Translations under genes and position numbers: made by a program | In this document: in pieces, positions 23,066-34,799 of the stretch | How the letters are laid out: each line of letters begins with the position of its first letter | Position numbering within the stretch: position 1 is the first letter of the stretch | The notes under the pieces: generated by a model | Databases searched by the model: none | What the model was told of the DNA's origin: nothing | What the model saw: only the letters and a program-made list of their open reading frames with translations | Origin: Sclerodactyla briareus | Taxonomy: Eukaryota; Echinodermata; Holothuroidea; Dendrochirotida; Sclerodactylidae | DNA: 64,000 nucleotides | Direction: 5' to 3' | NCBI GenBank assembly: GCA_026419785.1 | Contig: JAODTK010005676.1 | Location: forward strand, 124,001 to 188,000

Positions 23066-23389
23066 CTTCACTGCTTCCTGTTAAAAAACGTGTTACTTAC
23101 AAAAATTCTCACGAGAGCTTCAAGGCACAGAACGACCTTTCTCCAACTTATATTGCTGAGCTTGTTCAATCTCATACTTCTGCTCGTACCCTTCGTTCGT
23201 ACTCACAGCATCTCTTAACTATTCATCCTGTTACCACACAAAACTTATGGTTAGAGTCTTTCTGCTTATGCCGAGTCTTTGGAATTCTCGTCCCCTCGAA
23301 GTCGGAGCATGCCTACTATTGATTCTTTCAAGAAAGCTTTTAATTCTGTAAAGCGCATAGAGTTAATTGGTGAATTATTAGCGCCATAA
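23066..23389 (+). pseudogene. Non-LTR retrotransposon RT, C-terminal remnant
   Basis: The end of a LINE-type reverse transcriptase is recognisable. After LHC (where LHWLP is usual) the frame from 23077 reads PVKKRVTYK, then NDLSPTYIAELVQSHTSART and LRSYSQHLLTIHP, and stops near 23319. A shifted frame (from 23261) continues with PTIDSFKKAFNSVKRIELI to a stop at 23389. These match, in order, the C-terminal tail typical of CR1/Jockey-like LINEs (LHWLPVKxRIxYK..LxxLxPxYLxxLL..LRS..FKKALKTHLF). An (ATT)n-like tail follows at 23398-23425. Frameshifts and loss of the 5' part mean it is a dead, 5'-truncated copy, the usual product of LINE insertion. Confidence 0.8.
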
Positions 23390-23429
23390 AATCTCAAATA
23401 TTATTATTATATTTATTATTGCATTGATG

Positions 23430-24480
23430 GGATTGCCTTTCAATCTTGCACAATACAACATGCTGAACAATACACAGACTTCAAAGACTCTAACTCAGTA
23501 ACGAAAGTACTATGAACTCCGGTTGGGACGGACACATTCAGTTTTATCAGCTATTATATTAGCAGCTGTATAAATCATCCTGCAGTTGCTCCTCAAGCAT
23601 GTCACCATCTACTGTGGCAGCTGCGGAGGCACTCAACCCCCTCCCACAACCTATCTTACTTTTTGATCCGTTCATCCAATCTGTGACAAGCAGAGTTCCA
23701 GTAGTTGAATGCATTGCAAGTTATATCACATGACACAGCACGCTAGGTCGGCTATTGAAACACATGATAGTGTTGAGTGTTCCAGCATTTAATATCACTG
23801 CCAATTAATGTGTGTGAAATTGCGAAGATTCTCCGTCTGGCCCCCCACTTAATTCTGCCAGGGCATGAACCATCGCTGTAATCAGAGGGACCCCAGGATC
23901 CCAACCCATGCATGTATATTCTAGAGGCACATGCTGTCTCAGAGCCATGTTTACACATGTGACCCCCGCACTACAAAAACAATTTGTCGCCGCATGCCGA
24001 CAAATTGGATGTGACTGGGGCTATCCGATCCCTCAACCAGTGCATTTAGCGAATAGATTCGTTGAATCTTGTACGTTTGTGAGCGGTTCTGGAAGTTACC
24101 AGCATGGGCATCAAAATTCTGGAAAACAACATCGTGTTAATCTCGTTCTTGGGGTTTGTCAAACGTATATGGACCACAGAGTGATGTCCTCCATCTACTA
24201 GTGATATCATGAATGAATTGTCAGAGACTATTTATTGGAGGGTAATAAAGGGAATTATTCTTATAACTTATATGCAGTGTAGTGGATGGTTCATCACCTG
24301 CAGAACAAGTGACTCTTGGCCATGACGTTTCATAGAATTGTTAGAAGTGCAATAATGGAGCATAATGGCGTGAATTTAACTGTAATTCTGCGATTACAGC
24401 CATTTTGATTCATTGACAAAGTCAGAGGAATCTATGCAGTCTGGTTCGAATGTCCAAAGTTTATGTCAAGGGTGTCTGTT
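23430..24480. repeat. Unique-looking stretch with a short dispersed block
   Basis: GGACCCCAGGATCCCA followed by CCCATGCATG at about 23890-23916 recurs at about 34236-34262. The rest has no recognisable feature. Confidence 0.4.
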
Positions 24481-24489
24481 GTTTCCGAG

Positions 24490-24890
24490 GTCTCATGTTT
24501 TGGGAACATCGAACCTCGGGAACATAGCGGGTAGACCCCGAGACACTTGCCACGACATGGAGGAGGACAATGTTGTGATACTCGATCGAGAGGAGCAGTT
24601 GTTTGTTGTGTAATTGCATTATCACGAACAGTTTTTTGTGGTTATGCCACTCCGCCTGAACAGGGTGGTGGATGTTCCCCCCGTTCAGGCTGAGGTGGAT
24701 CATTGAACGCATTAATAAATTCCGGTGTCATTGAATGAAACTTACACAAAAACAGGGAACATCGAAACCAGGGACATCAAACCCTGGGAACATCGAAAAC
24801 CTTGGGAACATTGTACCCCAGGAACATCGAACCCGGTAAACATGGAACCCCAGAACATCGAACCTGGGAAATGACATAGCCCCGGTGTCT
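24490..24890. repeat. GTTCGATGTTCC-family repeats, copies 2 and 3
   Basis: About 24490-24540 carries GGAACATCGAACCTCGGG. About 24750-24870 is a run of about seven degenerate 16-18-bp units of the GGAACATCGAACCCCGG type, preceded by GGTGTCATT..ACTTACAC and followed by GACATAGCCCCGG. The same borders flank the copy at 36205-36420 in opposite orientation, so this is a family with defined ends, not random low complexity. Confidence 0.75.
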
Positions 24891-25080
24891 CTGATGTGGA
24901 GGTACACACAGCTGCCGAACCCTTGTCAGAACTGGCCCTTTGTGTTGGTTCAGGCAAGATCTTGAGACCTGGTTTTGTTTCTCCAACCTATGCTCCCGAA
25001 GACCCAACGCCATCGGCGACACTACATACGATTACTACACAAGAAGGTTTTGCCGGTTCAACTTTTGTCTTTGAGATGGA

Positions 25081-25584
25081 CTAGCTTCCATGGAGGTGTT
25101 TGGGGAGTCGATCGATGCTGTCACTATGAGTACAGTGTAGATACAGCGGAAGTGTTATGATGGGCTTGCTTATGGTATTGTATGCCGTTGTAGCGGAGTA
25201 TATCTTCGTTAGATCAGGGACTTGGTTAGTAAACCATGCCACAGGAATTCTTCCGAGATTGAGTGCAGCATCGTCTCGTTTGATCAAATTGATACCCTTC
25301 GACAAACCAGAGATGTAGGGGATTGTATGTGATGTGGTCTTTGAACCGGACCACTGTTGTCTGCGTTGGCCTGTATATCCACATCTTTGCCACTCTGATA
25401 TAGGTCTAATACCATATAGTTTGAAAATACCGTATTGTGTGCACTGTCCACAGCATTCAGATTTGAAATAGCTGGTATCGCTCAAAATGAGCAAGATTGC
25501 TACACACTTTTGGAAGTGATCCCTAACTGAAATGCCATATATGGCCGATCTAACATCCAGATCTCGCCAGATATGGCAAGCCAT
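25081..25584 (-). CDS. 167-codon ORF of unknown nature
   Basis: This is one of the longest frames in the window. Its first ~15 codons (25540-25584) are satellite 2 sequence, so its start is not real. The remainder includes SECCGQCTQYGIFKLYG and TIPYISGLSKGINLIKRDD. The latter is vaguely like a tail motif of retroelement polyproteins, but not enough to assign. It could be part of an old retroelement or chance. Confidence 0.2.
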   Translation of the reverse strand: MACHIWRDLDVRSAIYGISVRDHFQKCVAILLILSDTSYFKSECCGQCTQYGIFKLYGIRPISEWQRCGYTGQRRQQWSGSKTTSHTIPYISGLSKGINLIKRDDAALNLGRIPVAWFTNQVPDLTKIYSATTAYNTISKPIITLPLYLHCTHSDSIDRLPKHLHGS

Positions 25585-26960
25585 ATAAAGCCATAATTAA
25601 AGCCATATATGGGTAATATTCAGCTTTGGCGATATACAACTTGATAAAAGTTCAAGTTAATATCTGGCACCCCTTTTCTGGCCCATATAACATTTATAAT
25701 GGCCATCTAAAGGTAAATTGATAGGGGCCAAGCTATGGCCCAGAATAAAATCCAGATATAGCCCAGATATGGCACGCCATATAAAGCCATAAAGGCAACT
25801 ATGGGTAGATTCAGATTTGGGCAGATAAACTGATAAAGTATCAAGTTATATCTGGCCACCCCTTTATCTGGCCCATATAAAACTTATATGGCAATCAAGT
25901 AAACTTGATATGGGCCAGTATGCCCAGAATAAAAATCCAGATTGGCCCAGAATATAAAAATCCAGATATAGCCAGAGATGGCAAAGCCATTATACAGCCA
26001 TATAAAGCATATATGGGTTATATTCAGATTTGGGCAGATATAACTTGATAAAAAAGTATCAAGTTATATATGGCAAAACCACTTTATCTGGCCCATATAA
26101 AACTTTATATGGCCCATTTCGGAAGTTAAAATTGATATGGGCCAGAATGGACCCAGATATAAAATCCAGATATGCCCAGATATGGCAAGCAACCCTATAA
26201 AAGCATATAAAGCATATATGGGTATATTCAGATTTGCGGCAGATATAACTGGATAAAAGTATCAAGTTATTATCTGGGCAACCCCTGTATCTGGCCCTAT
26301 AAAACTTTTTATTATGGACCATTCAAGTTACTCTGACCCAAGCAGGTAAATTGATATGGGCCAGATTTGGTCCAGAGGTAAAATCCAGATAAGGCCCAGA
26401 TATGGCAAGCCAGATCTGGCCATATAAAGCCATAATGGGTATATTAGATTAGGAAGATATAACTTGATAAAAGTATCAAGGTATATCTGGCAACCCCTTT
26501 GTCTGCCCATATAAAACTTTATATGGGCCCCATATCAAGTAATCGTGACAAAGCAGATAAATTGATATGGGCCAGAATGGTCAGATATAAAAATCCAGAT
26601 ATAGCCCAAATTATGGCCAATCCATATATGGCCATATACCGCCATATATGGGTATATTCAGGATTGGGCAGATATAACTTAATGGAAAGTGTCAATTTAT
26701 ATTTGGCAACTCTTTTATATGGCTCATATAAAACTTTATGTGGCCCAATATTAAGTACATCATCAAAGCACAAGCACAAGAAGATATAATTCATTTATGG
26801 GCCAGAAATGATTTGATATGTGCCCAGATATGGAGCTTTATCTGGTCTTATATAAAGCATTTATGGGTCATATTTCCGGAATTTGGCGGATAAAACTTCG
26901 ATAAAAGCGTAAGTTCCTATAGGGCCTATATTGACAAACTCCTTCATATGGCTTAACATG
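25545..26960 (+). repeat. Satellite 2: ~208-bp palindrome-built tandem array
   Basis: The marker CCAGATATGGCAAGCCAT recurs near 25567, 25762, 25973, 26173, 26395, 26596 and 26822, giving nearly seven units. Each monomer is a chain of hairpins. One has stem CAGATATAACTTGATA with its exact complement across an AAAG loop; another is GGCCCATATAAA/TTTATATGGGCC; another is GGCCCATATCAA/TTGATATGGGCC. Some units hold CCATATATGG. Units differ mostly by single-base indels. ORFs across it are spurious. Confidence 0.95.
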
Positions 26961-27940
26961 AAATTACATGGCCCATTCCAGTAAAGCTTGAACGCAACAG
27001 ACCTGGGATGGCCGCCAAGCCCTGCTGATATGTAACTATCATGAAATAAGTGAATGCTGATTTAAAATCAAGAATAGAATTAAAATGAAGAATATATATT
27101 CGAATTCTAGTGCGAAATAAGTAAGCATGCTATTCGCTAGTGTGAAAGATGATGCATCATGTGAAGGAAAGGAAGGAATATTCAAAGATGGAGGTACATG
27201 GGAAATGCAGGATGTACTATTAATAATTGAGAGGTAGGGTTTCAAGCGCTGATGGTGATGAGTGAACATTTTAGCCGATTTGAGTGTTACCGAAAAAAGA
27301 GCAATCAGCTATTCAAAATTTGCCTTGTGACATCTCGGGGGCAAATTTTTTTGGGGGCATCGCAGAATCCCCTATAATAAAAGTCCAATGGCAAATTTTG
27401 ATATATAAACAAACATAGATGTGATCGAGAATGTTCCGAAATTATATAATATAGGCCCTATACAGAATAATTTCATAAAGTCAATAAAACAATCCAATCA
27501 ATGACTCAGCAAATAATAAAATACAGAGGACGAAAAAGAACAAGTTCTTTTGCTAACAAAGAAATATTAAGAAGGGAAAGTAGAAATAGGACAGCTGTGG
27601 AAAGAAGTTACTTATAGGTATATGGGACCCTCCCACTACCCTCGAACCGTGGTCCTGGGGTTTGCCCGCGTTGTTGTTGAAACGATGAAGCAAAGCGAAA
27701 GCGCGCAAACAAAAATGGTAGGATGGTGGTCAATTTCCTGGTATTTGCGCCACAAATTCAGTGATTAAGTATTAAATTCCCTTTTCAAACTAGTTCCATT
27801 TCCCGCCATTCTTCATATTTGCTCAATTTTTAGTCTCTCTTCCCCCCGGAACAGATACTCTCCTAGGTTGCAAATCGTTGATGTTCGTGATAAAAACCCC
27901 GTGGGTGCGTAAAACTTACAGTCAATGGAATCACTCCTCA
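26960..27940. other. No gene seen
   Basis: AT-rich sequence with no recognisable feature. A 76-codon minus-strand ORF at 27039-27269 is not convincing. Confidence 0.4.
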
Positions 27941-27944
27941 AACA

Positions 27945-28955
27945 TGGGCGTCAACCGGTGGGGGAAGGGGGGGAATGTCCCCCCAACTTTGAAAAGTGGG
28001 GGGGAATATAACAAGTTTGTCCCCCCACTTTCCGGACAATAATAAAAAAACATAATCGCACATGCCCAATTTGGTATCACTCTAAACTGATTCCCATGTT
28101 GTTAACAACATAACGCTTTGGAAATTGTCTTAAGTCCAATAATTCTAGGTGCGGACCCCAGGGAGAAGATCTGGACCGCCTAGCGCCGAAGGAAGGATAA
28201 CACTGTTTCTGACTGAAGTTCTCGAATTTGAATCGAATAGCTTAAATTAGTGCTAATTTTCGGTTTCGCGCCGGCTAATGGCGTTTTCGTACAGGCGTTG
28301 TTGGGTAAATATGCGATTTAATGCGTACGAATCATTTGTTCACGACTTCCTGCATTCTCACTAATTCAGAAGCCTGGGGCGGGAAGACTGCCCCCCCTCC
28401 CCATTTTTATGGAAGATGAAAATTCAGGACGAAAATTCGTGGAACATTTGGGAAGGAATAGGCAAAGTGAAGAAAAAAGCCTGAATTTTTTAACTTTTTC
28501 AATATAAAGCACGGAGAACATGCAATTTTTTTTTTCGCGGGCTTCGCACGCACGCCGGTTAGTTCCCTCGAATGACTTGTCAATTAGGTACAAATTTTCT
28601 GGAATGGTCCAGTACGCTTATGGCTTTTCCTTCGATCCCACCAGAGGAATGTTCGGTAGACCCCTGGATTCCCCGCAAACAAAAGAAAGATTAAGATGAG
28701 GTAATAAAAAAACCATGTGTGAAATTCCGTAAATCTTCTTAGTATGCACAATGACAAACTTATTGTCTGTCGTTTAATCAAATCACACATTGTAGATGGG
28801 TGCTATGAGCCTGGAAGATGCCGTTTCCGTCGATCTGGAGGGGGTATTAAAAACTGAAATTTTCTTGGTACGCTTCGCGCCAACCCATAGTTGCGCTCCG
28901 ATTAGATGGTTCATTTCCATTCGATGTGTCCCCCTACTTTTCAAAACGCTTCCGA
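27945..28955 (+). mobile_element. hAT-like non-autonomous element, ~1 kb
   Basis: The left end CATGGGCGTC is followed by G runs and a GTCCCCCCAACTTTGAAAAGTGGGGG block. The right end is GTCCCCCTACTTTTCAAAACG..GACGCCCTG, so the ends are inverted relatives (CA.GGGCGTC). The body aligns with 8950-9775. It is non-coding. The 8-bp flanks are similar but not identical, so I see no clean target-site duplication. Confidence 0.6.
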
Positions 28956-28959
28956 CGCC

Positions 28960-29620
28960 CTGCTCCAACAAACCAAACGACAGCTGCACTCAGTGGACTG
29001 CAATCTGAAAACAGTACAACTCGCTGTACAAAGTTGGAACTTTGTGTCCTGAATTATGTTGATCGACTCTACCATGGGTCAGATAGGCCTACAGTGTGCC
29101 TATATGCCTGTCTGCACAAGTGCAGAAGGCCTAGCCAAGTTACAATACAAGTCAAGTTAGGATGGGGGTGGGGACGGGAGCCACCGAGATAGCATAGGTC
29201 CTAGGCTTAGACTAGTGGCAGTACTCAGCAAGTCACCATTTTGTCGGTAATAAACAATAATGACAGATCTGTTAATTAGCCACTTATATATACACACTAC
29301 AACATGTTGACATGCGAAACCGAAAACAATAAAGCGAAATACCTACACTGCAACTGTGACTGTTGTTTTACTGCAGTTTTGAATTGAAAATCATGATTGA
29401 CGTTGCCCATTTTCCTGTCCAAATTACCTAGCATGACTACAACTTAGATGAAATATTAATAAAGTTGCACTATTAATCAAGATCATTCATGACCATTTGT
29501 AAACGTCATCAGATATTTCATTACACTATTTCAATTTAGAATATGCGGCATCCGTCTAGAAACATTCAGCGGGAAAAAAAAAAACTGAAGAAAAATATTC
29601 TGGAACCCTAAAGCTTGCCC
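28960..29620. other. No gene seen
   Basis: Short ORFs only; AT-rich with a 12-A run near 29575. Nothing recognisable. Confidence 0.4.
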
Positions 29621-30610
29621 CCAATAAAGTTATATTTGGCCTTATGGCCATATAAAACTGTACACCTATATTGGCAGCCCATATCAATGTTACATAGACT
29701 TTATATGCCCATATAAAATTTATACTGATATCTGGGTAGGCTCACATATCAAGTTTTTGAATAGGGCTTTGTATATGCCATATCAAACTGTCACTATATC
29801 TGAGCAGCCTCTTATCAATTATATAAGGACTTTATATGGCCCTATAGAATTGTATACTATATTTGACAGCCTCTATATCAAGTTAATAAGGCTTTATTAT
29901 GGCCATATCGAATTGTATACCTTCTATTGGGTATGCTCCATATGAAATTAAAATAGGGTTTAATGGCCAGATAAAAATGTATACCTAGATCTGGCAGCCT
30001 CTATATAAACTTATATGAGGCTTTATATGGCCATATAAACTGTATATCCATATCTGGGCAGCCTCTATAAAGTTATTTAAGGCTTTATATGGCCATATAA
30101 AAATTGTATACGGTTACCAAAATCTGGGTAGGCTCTATATCGAGTTATAAATTAGGCTTATAAAGCCATATTAAAACATACCATATCTGACAGCCTACTA
30201 TATCTGGTATATAGGGGCCTAAGCTTTATATGGCCATTATAAAATTTTATGACTGATATCTGGGTCGCTCCATATCAAGTTAAATTAGGGCTTGATATAG
30301 CCATATAAAAATGTAATACCTATATCTGAGGCAGCCTCGATATCAAGTATATAAGGCTTTATATGGCCATATAAAACTGATATCCATATCTGGGCGCCTC
30401 TATATCAAGTTAATAAGGCTTTTATATGGCCAATTAAATAACTGGATATCCTATCTGGAAAGCTTTCCTATCAAGTTATTATATGGTTTATATGGCCATA
30501 TAAAATGTATACATATATCGGGAGCTTTATATCAAGTTATATAAGGCTTGATATGGCCATATTAATTCTTTTTTAACCAGATATATCCAGATATAATGCC
30601 ATATATGGCA
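29620..30610 (+). repeat. Satellite 3: ~65-bp palindromic tandem array
   Basis: About fifteen units are marked by TTTATATGGCCATATAAA (an exact palindrome, intact near 30028, 30085, 30356 and 30489), followed by CTGTATACC(T)ATATCTGGGCAGCCT and ATATCAAGTTATAT. The words TTTATATGGCC, ATATCTGG and ATATCAAGTTATAT are also the building blocks of satellite 2 (25545-26960). Indel variation between units is high. Confidence 0.95.
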
Positions 30611-30788
30611 TTCAGTAAGGGATAGCCAGTCAGTTTGTACACGAAAACTATAGACAGATACATGTTTTTTTGCCGATTCTTCCCCAAATTTTACACAAGT
30701 GTCCAGTGCTCACTATTTCAAATGCTGATTCCATTTATTTGCCAAGCTGTGAGATTGGATATATATTAGTTCAGGCCTTTTTCAAATT

Positions 30789-31029
30789 GTGTTGGCCAAG
30801 ATTTCCATTCCACCATTACCCTCCAGCCTGTTAGTTGTTGCTGGTGGAAGCAATGTTGCTGGATGCACACATAAGCTAGAAATGAAAAAAATTGATTCTC
30901 GTAGCACATCTGTTCCGAGCAACTCACTATGTACCGAAGGCCTTAGTTCAAAATTTCCATCTTTTGATTCAAACAAGACATCTCTGCGGAAGAAAGTTGA
31001 CCGTATCTCTGGAATTCCCCTGCGTGGTT
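30789..31029 (+). CDS. Weak candidate exon, Ser-rich
   Basis: The frame reads ISIPPLPSSLLVVAGGSNVA, then a Lys/Ser-rich stretch including SLRKKVDRISGIPLRG and a stop. The codon pattern looks somewhat coding-like, and a TTGTGTTGGCCAAG stretch just upstream could be a poor acceptor. The start shown would be GTG, so an internal or last exon is more plausible than a full gene. No domain is recognised. Confidence 0.2.
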
Positions 31030-31039
31030 AGGACCGTGT

Positions 31040-31480
31040 CTGGTTTAATAGAAGTGACTGTGTTCAATCATATGAAGCACCTAGGGCGACAGGGATAAAT
31101 AGACTCATTTTGGAGATGACGAAAAATTGGATGAACAAGAATATTTGCCGTGTTGAAGTATCTTGAATTGGTCAATGTTTTAGGCTGCTGATAGATATAA
31201 CTTAAGATACGAAGGGTGGTCTGCAGCAAATCATTTCTGCAAACTTTTTTTTTCTTTTTACTTGTAACCAAATAAAAGAGAGCCTAACCATAGGTCTTCA
31301 GCATCACAACCTATAAATTATGTGAGTTTTTCAATTGTCAATTGTTTAAATCAATATTCTTGACAAAAAATAATGATAAGGTCAGTAGGGCGCCCATGAG
31401 AGCGCGTCTTCAATTTGGGCAATTCAGAACTAGAAGCAATTGCTGGGAAGTGGCCAGCAGAGAAAAGTGGGGAGGGGGCC
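31040..31480. other. No gene seen
   Basis: AT-rich sequence with no recognisable feature. Confidence 0.4.
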
Positions 31481-31489
31481 AGTTGCTTT

Positions 31490-31760
31490 TTGCAAGAGGG
31501 GGAAGGAGAGGGTGGGGGTCAGATCCCCTCTCCCATGAACCCACGTGAACCAGTGAATTGTTACACAAAAACCACCATTCTTTTACTGTTCCACTAGCTG
31601 TTTAAGATGTTTTACAGCGTGTTTTGTGCAACAGCATATGTCTAGGAGTCTTACTTAAATTGCATTATGATTGCCAATAGGGTGCCAATTGGGTGAGTGA
31701 GGACTTATAAAAGGAGGGAGGGGGGATTTCCTTGGGTCCCGACCGCGAACACCTCCCCAA
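31490..31760 (+). repeat. Dispersed repeat shared with 53010-53240
   Basis: GGGGGTCAGATCCCC..ATGAACCCACGTGA..ACACAAAAA here matches GGGGGTCAGAACCCC..ATGACCCAAGTGA..ACACAAAAA at 53010-53075. Both end with CTTGGGT(C/T)CC(GA/TA)CC.C. The spacer is more diverged. Confidence 0.5.
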
Positions 31761-33780
31761 ATACAAATCGCTTGTATGCCACTGAGGGGGCACAGTGCAG
31801 GAGAAGATGAGTGGAAAAGGTGAGGGGGTTTGTTGAACGGTATTTCGTATTTACTACATTACTACATACTGTAGTAACACGGGCTCCCCGTTTCCTTGAG
31901 TTCAATGAAATTGAGAAGCAGGTGTGTCTATGTGCGGAGGGGTGAGGGGGGGAAGGGGGGGGAGGGGCGGTAGCCGGGGTTTGGAGGGCGGGGCGGGGTT
32001 TGCTAGGTGAGGTGAAGAGAGATGGTAGCACTCCAGTAGTTCATCTTCTTGCTGATGTTACTGTCCCCATGTGTACCTGCGCCTGGTTTGGTTTTAGGTG
32101 GGGGGGGGGGGAGAAGTTGAGGTGAGGTGACTAACGAAAGAGGAAGGGTAGAATATTGTTTAGCATCTCTGAGGCACTCAATGAGTTATGGACGCCTATG
32201 TTATCACCATCTAAAAATGTGGGCCTACTACAAAACAAAAGCCAGGTTCAAGTTCTCCTCCATGATCCAAGTAACAGTTTTCCCACCACATTTATAATGT
32301 TATAGATATTCTAGCGACGATTTTGTCGCCATTTTGGAACAACAGACAGAAAATTACATAATCCCCCCCTGTGTTCCCTCCAGTCCTCTTTGGACCACTA
32401 CCCCCCACCCACCTCCCTAGCATGTCTTTATGTGCCTTGCGGACGCTGCGACTGAGGTCCTAGCTTTTCTTCATCGTTTTAGTTTTGTGTTAAGACGTCA
32501 ATGTATTCCCGATTTTTCCTGCTGCCTTCTATCCGGCTTACCTTTCTGCACTGTCGCCACCATCAGTCTTCTTTATCAACTTCTTGTCAAATTGTAAGAT
32601 TTGTTTAAAGATATTTTTCAGCCAACGGTAGATCCACTGTCGCTTATTGTCACCGCTCTTATGGTCTAACCATTCATCAGAAAAAAATAGAAATATTCGA
32701 GTCAGTGGTTATCTATCAGTGGTGTAGTTGTCCGCTTCCAATATTGAAGCGAAATTACAATTTGACAAGACGTTGATACAGATAGACGGAGTACAGAAAT
32801 GGTGCGCACTGCAGAGATATATGATGGCTGTGCGTGTCTGGATAAAAGCCAGCGGGAAATCAGGAATTGATCACGTCTTAACACAAGACTCAACTCCCTA
32901 TCCTGTGTGTTACCAGATGTTTGACTTTTATTTCAGCCTCGTATGTCTCATTCAGTTTGCCTGATACGCTTTAACCCAATCAGTGATTTGCTCAAATTCG
33001 TTTCGTTTCACTCGCTGTTGAACTGAATTATGGAATGGGGCTATAGTAGGCGGTGCCACGTCAACATTGCAAATCAACATTTTTTCTTTAACCAATTACA
33101 GAAATGGCCATGCATGCTAAATTACTAATTGCTCTTATCTGAATTGTTCAGACAACCTCATACCTAGTTTTAGCATACGTTTGTGGGATTCTTTTCCAAT
33201 TCCCAATTTTCAGGTATTCAGATTTTGTTGAACTTGTGTGGCGGTCACCAAACAAGCGCAATACTCCTGCACAGAGCTAATACATGGCTTTGGTTCATTT
33301 TAGGCTTCAGTGCATCACTTCTTGGGATAATTTCTCATTTTCAGTAGTAAAAAGTTTTCGGAAGTACTCCTGTAAATATTCATGACCAAACTTTTCGATT
33401 CTTCGCGGAATCTATTCAGGGTTTCTTCCATCCATATCAACGCCCGGTTTTCCACGATGATTGACATCTACGTCACATGAATTGAAAATGAGCAGAAGCC
33501 CCATTTTTTTTATTTGTCGAACGAGTCATGCCCGACGATATGTTGGTAATACTCGTCCATGGTATATACCAAAGGGTAATAGCCCCCTCTATTTTAGGAA
33601 CATCTCCCCATATCGTCTCTCAGCAAGACTGCAGGCTTCCCTATTTTCCTGTTTGGCCGTCACCCGGATGTTGGGCATATACTTCAACAGAAGCAGAACG
33701 TGTCCATGATGCACAAGTATTGAACAGAGTCCAAATCCAAATATATTAGACTCCTTCGGCATTTTTTGGTCTGATAGTTG
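31760..33780. other. No gene supported; G-rich low-complexity tracts
   Basis: Polypurine and G-rich runs lie at 31935-32015 and 32098-32112. ORFs at 32728-32964 and 33461-33709 lack recognisable domains. The proline-rich minus-strand ORF at 31705-32031 merely translates the G-rich tract. Confidence 0.4.
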
Positions 33781-33794
33781 TTGGGGGGGGGGCA

Positions 33795-34060
33795 TGAATA
33801 TCATCATCATCATCCACCATCATCATCAACGTTTTAAGTCCATCTGCATGGGTTAGATACGAGCACCCTAATGGCAAACTCTCTTCCACTCCATTCTATC
33901 CTGGGGCGTGTAGGCACGGTCTATACCGTGTTTGACAGCGAGATCACTACAACAACCCTCGTCCCAAGTCCTCTGAGGCCTTCCTCTCCTACACTACTAG
34001 TAACCCCGTGAATCTCCCTATACCTCTTAACCCCCAGTGTATAGCATCCCCATCCTTTCA
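33795..34060 (+). repeat. (ATC)n-associated dispersed repeat
   Basis: An (ATC)n run (about 33798-33830) leads into AACGTTTTAAGTCCATCTGC, ATGGGTTAGATACGAGCACC, then a GTGTAGGCACGGTCTATACC segment and CCTCTGAGGCCTTCCTCTCC. This arrangement resembles abundant microsatellite-headed dispersed repeats I associate with marine invertebrates. It is not a gene. Confidence 0.4.
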
Positions 34061-34231
34061 ACTGACCCACATCTAGCTGCGACTTCGGACACAGTCACAA
34101 ATGTATCACAGACCCAAGTGAATCTCTTGCTTTAATTGAAGATTTTCTATCCATTAAATTCACTCCACAAATCCATCGGTTTTTTTGCAATACTATGCAA
34201 AAAATCACGAAGTCATTGGTCGATTCATCAA

Positions 34232-34262
34232 ATGGACCCCAGGATCCCAGCCCATGCATGCC
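34232..34262 (+). repeat. Short block shared with 23890
   Basis: GGACCCCAGGATCCCA and CCCATGCATG recur here and at 23890-23916, inside otherwise different sequence. Confidence 0.5.
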
Positions 34263-34602
34263 TCTGCCGCCCTGCCGCCTCTGCCCGCCTCTGCCCAAAT
34301 ACATGCAGGTACTTTCCTCCCAGCCTCAGTAGCCCCACTCACTCCCTAAATCCCTGGACCTTGGTTGTAGTGCTGGAATACCTACAATATTGTCCTCTAT
34401 GAACAACATTGAACCAATGTTTATATCTACCGTGGGTATAAAGATTCACCCAATCACCATTGACACACCGTGCAGGCATGATTACAACCAATTAGTGCGT
34501 GCTAGCATTCGGCACTAAATAGGTGTCTGGGAACGAGCGATAGCGAGCGACAGCATCATCATCCCAGCAACTCAGTAAATCTCAGAGTTGTTGGCATGCC
34601 AG

Positions 34603-34779
34603 CTGTTCTATGGACTCGGAGCTGCTGTACGTATGCGTCTGCCGGCCCATGCACACAACTTTATCGGGATTAACGTGGTTGCACAACATTTTTTTCTGGG
34701 GATTTCGCTGAGAATTAACTCCGATTATTGCAAGAATGATACTCTGGGGGCTAAGCCAGAATTCTATTCCCCCAATCAG
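34603..34779 (+). CDS. Candidate internal exon, 59 codons, unrecognised
   Basis: The stretch runs from GCATGCCAG (acceptor-like, no strong pyrimidine tract) to CCCAATCAG/GTAATT (donor-like). It is open in phase 0 at both ends and exactly 59 codons long. The peptide reads LFYGLGAAVRMRLPAHAHN, then FIGINVVAQHFFLGISLRIN, and ends PEFYSPNQ. Codon third positions look mixed, as in real coding DNA. I cannot name the family or link it to neighbouring exons. Confidence 0.28.
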
Positions 34780-34799
34780 GTAATTTTACTTCCTGCTTA

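Noticed and set aside
25545..30610. Satellites 2 and 3 as CRISPR arrays
   Set aside because: Units are contiguous degenerate monomers without unique spacers between identical short repeats, and the context is animal DNA.
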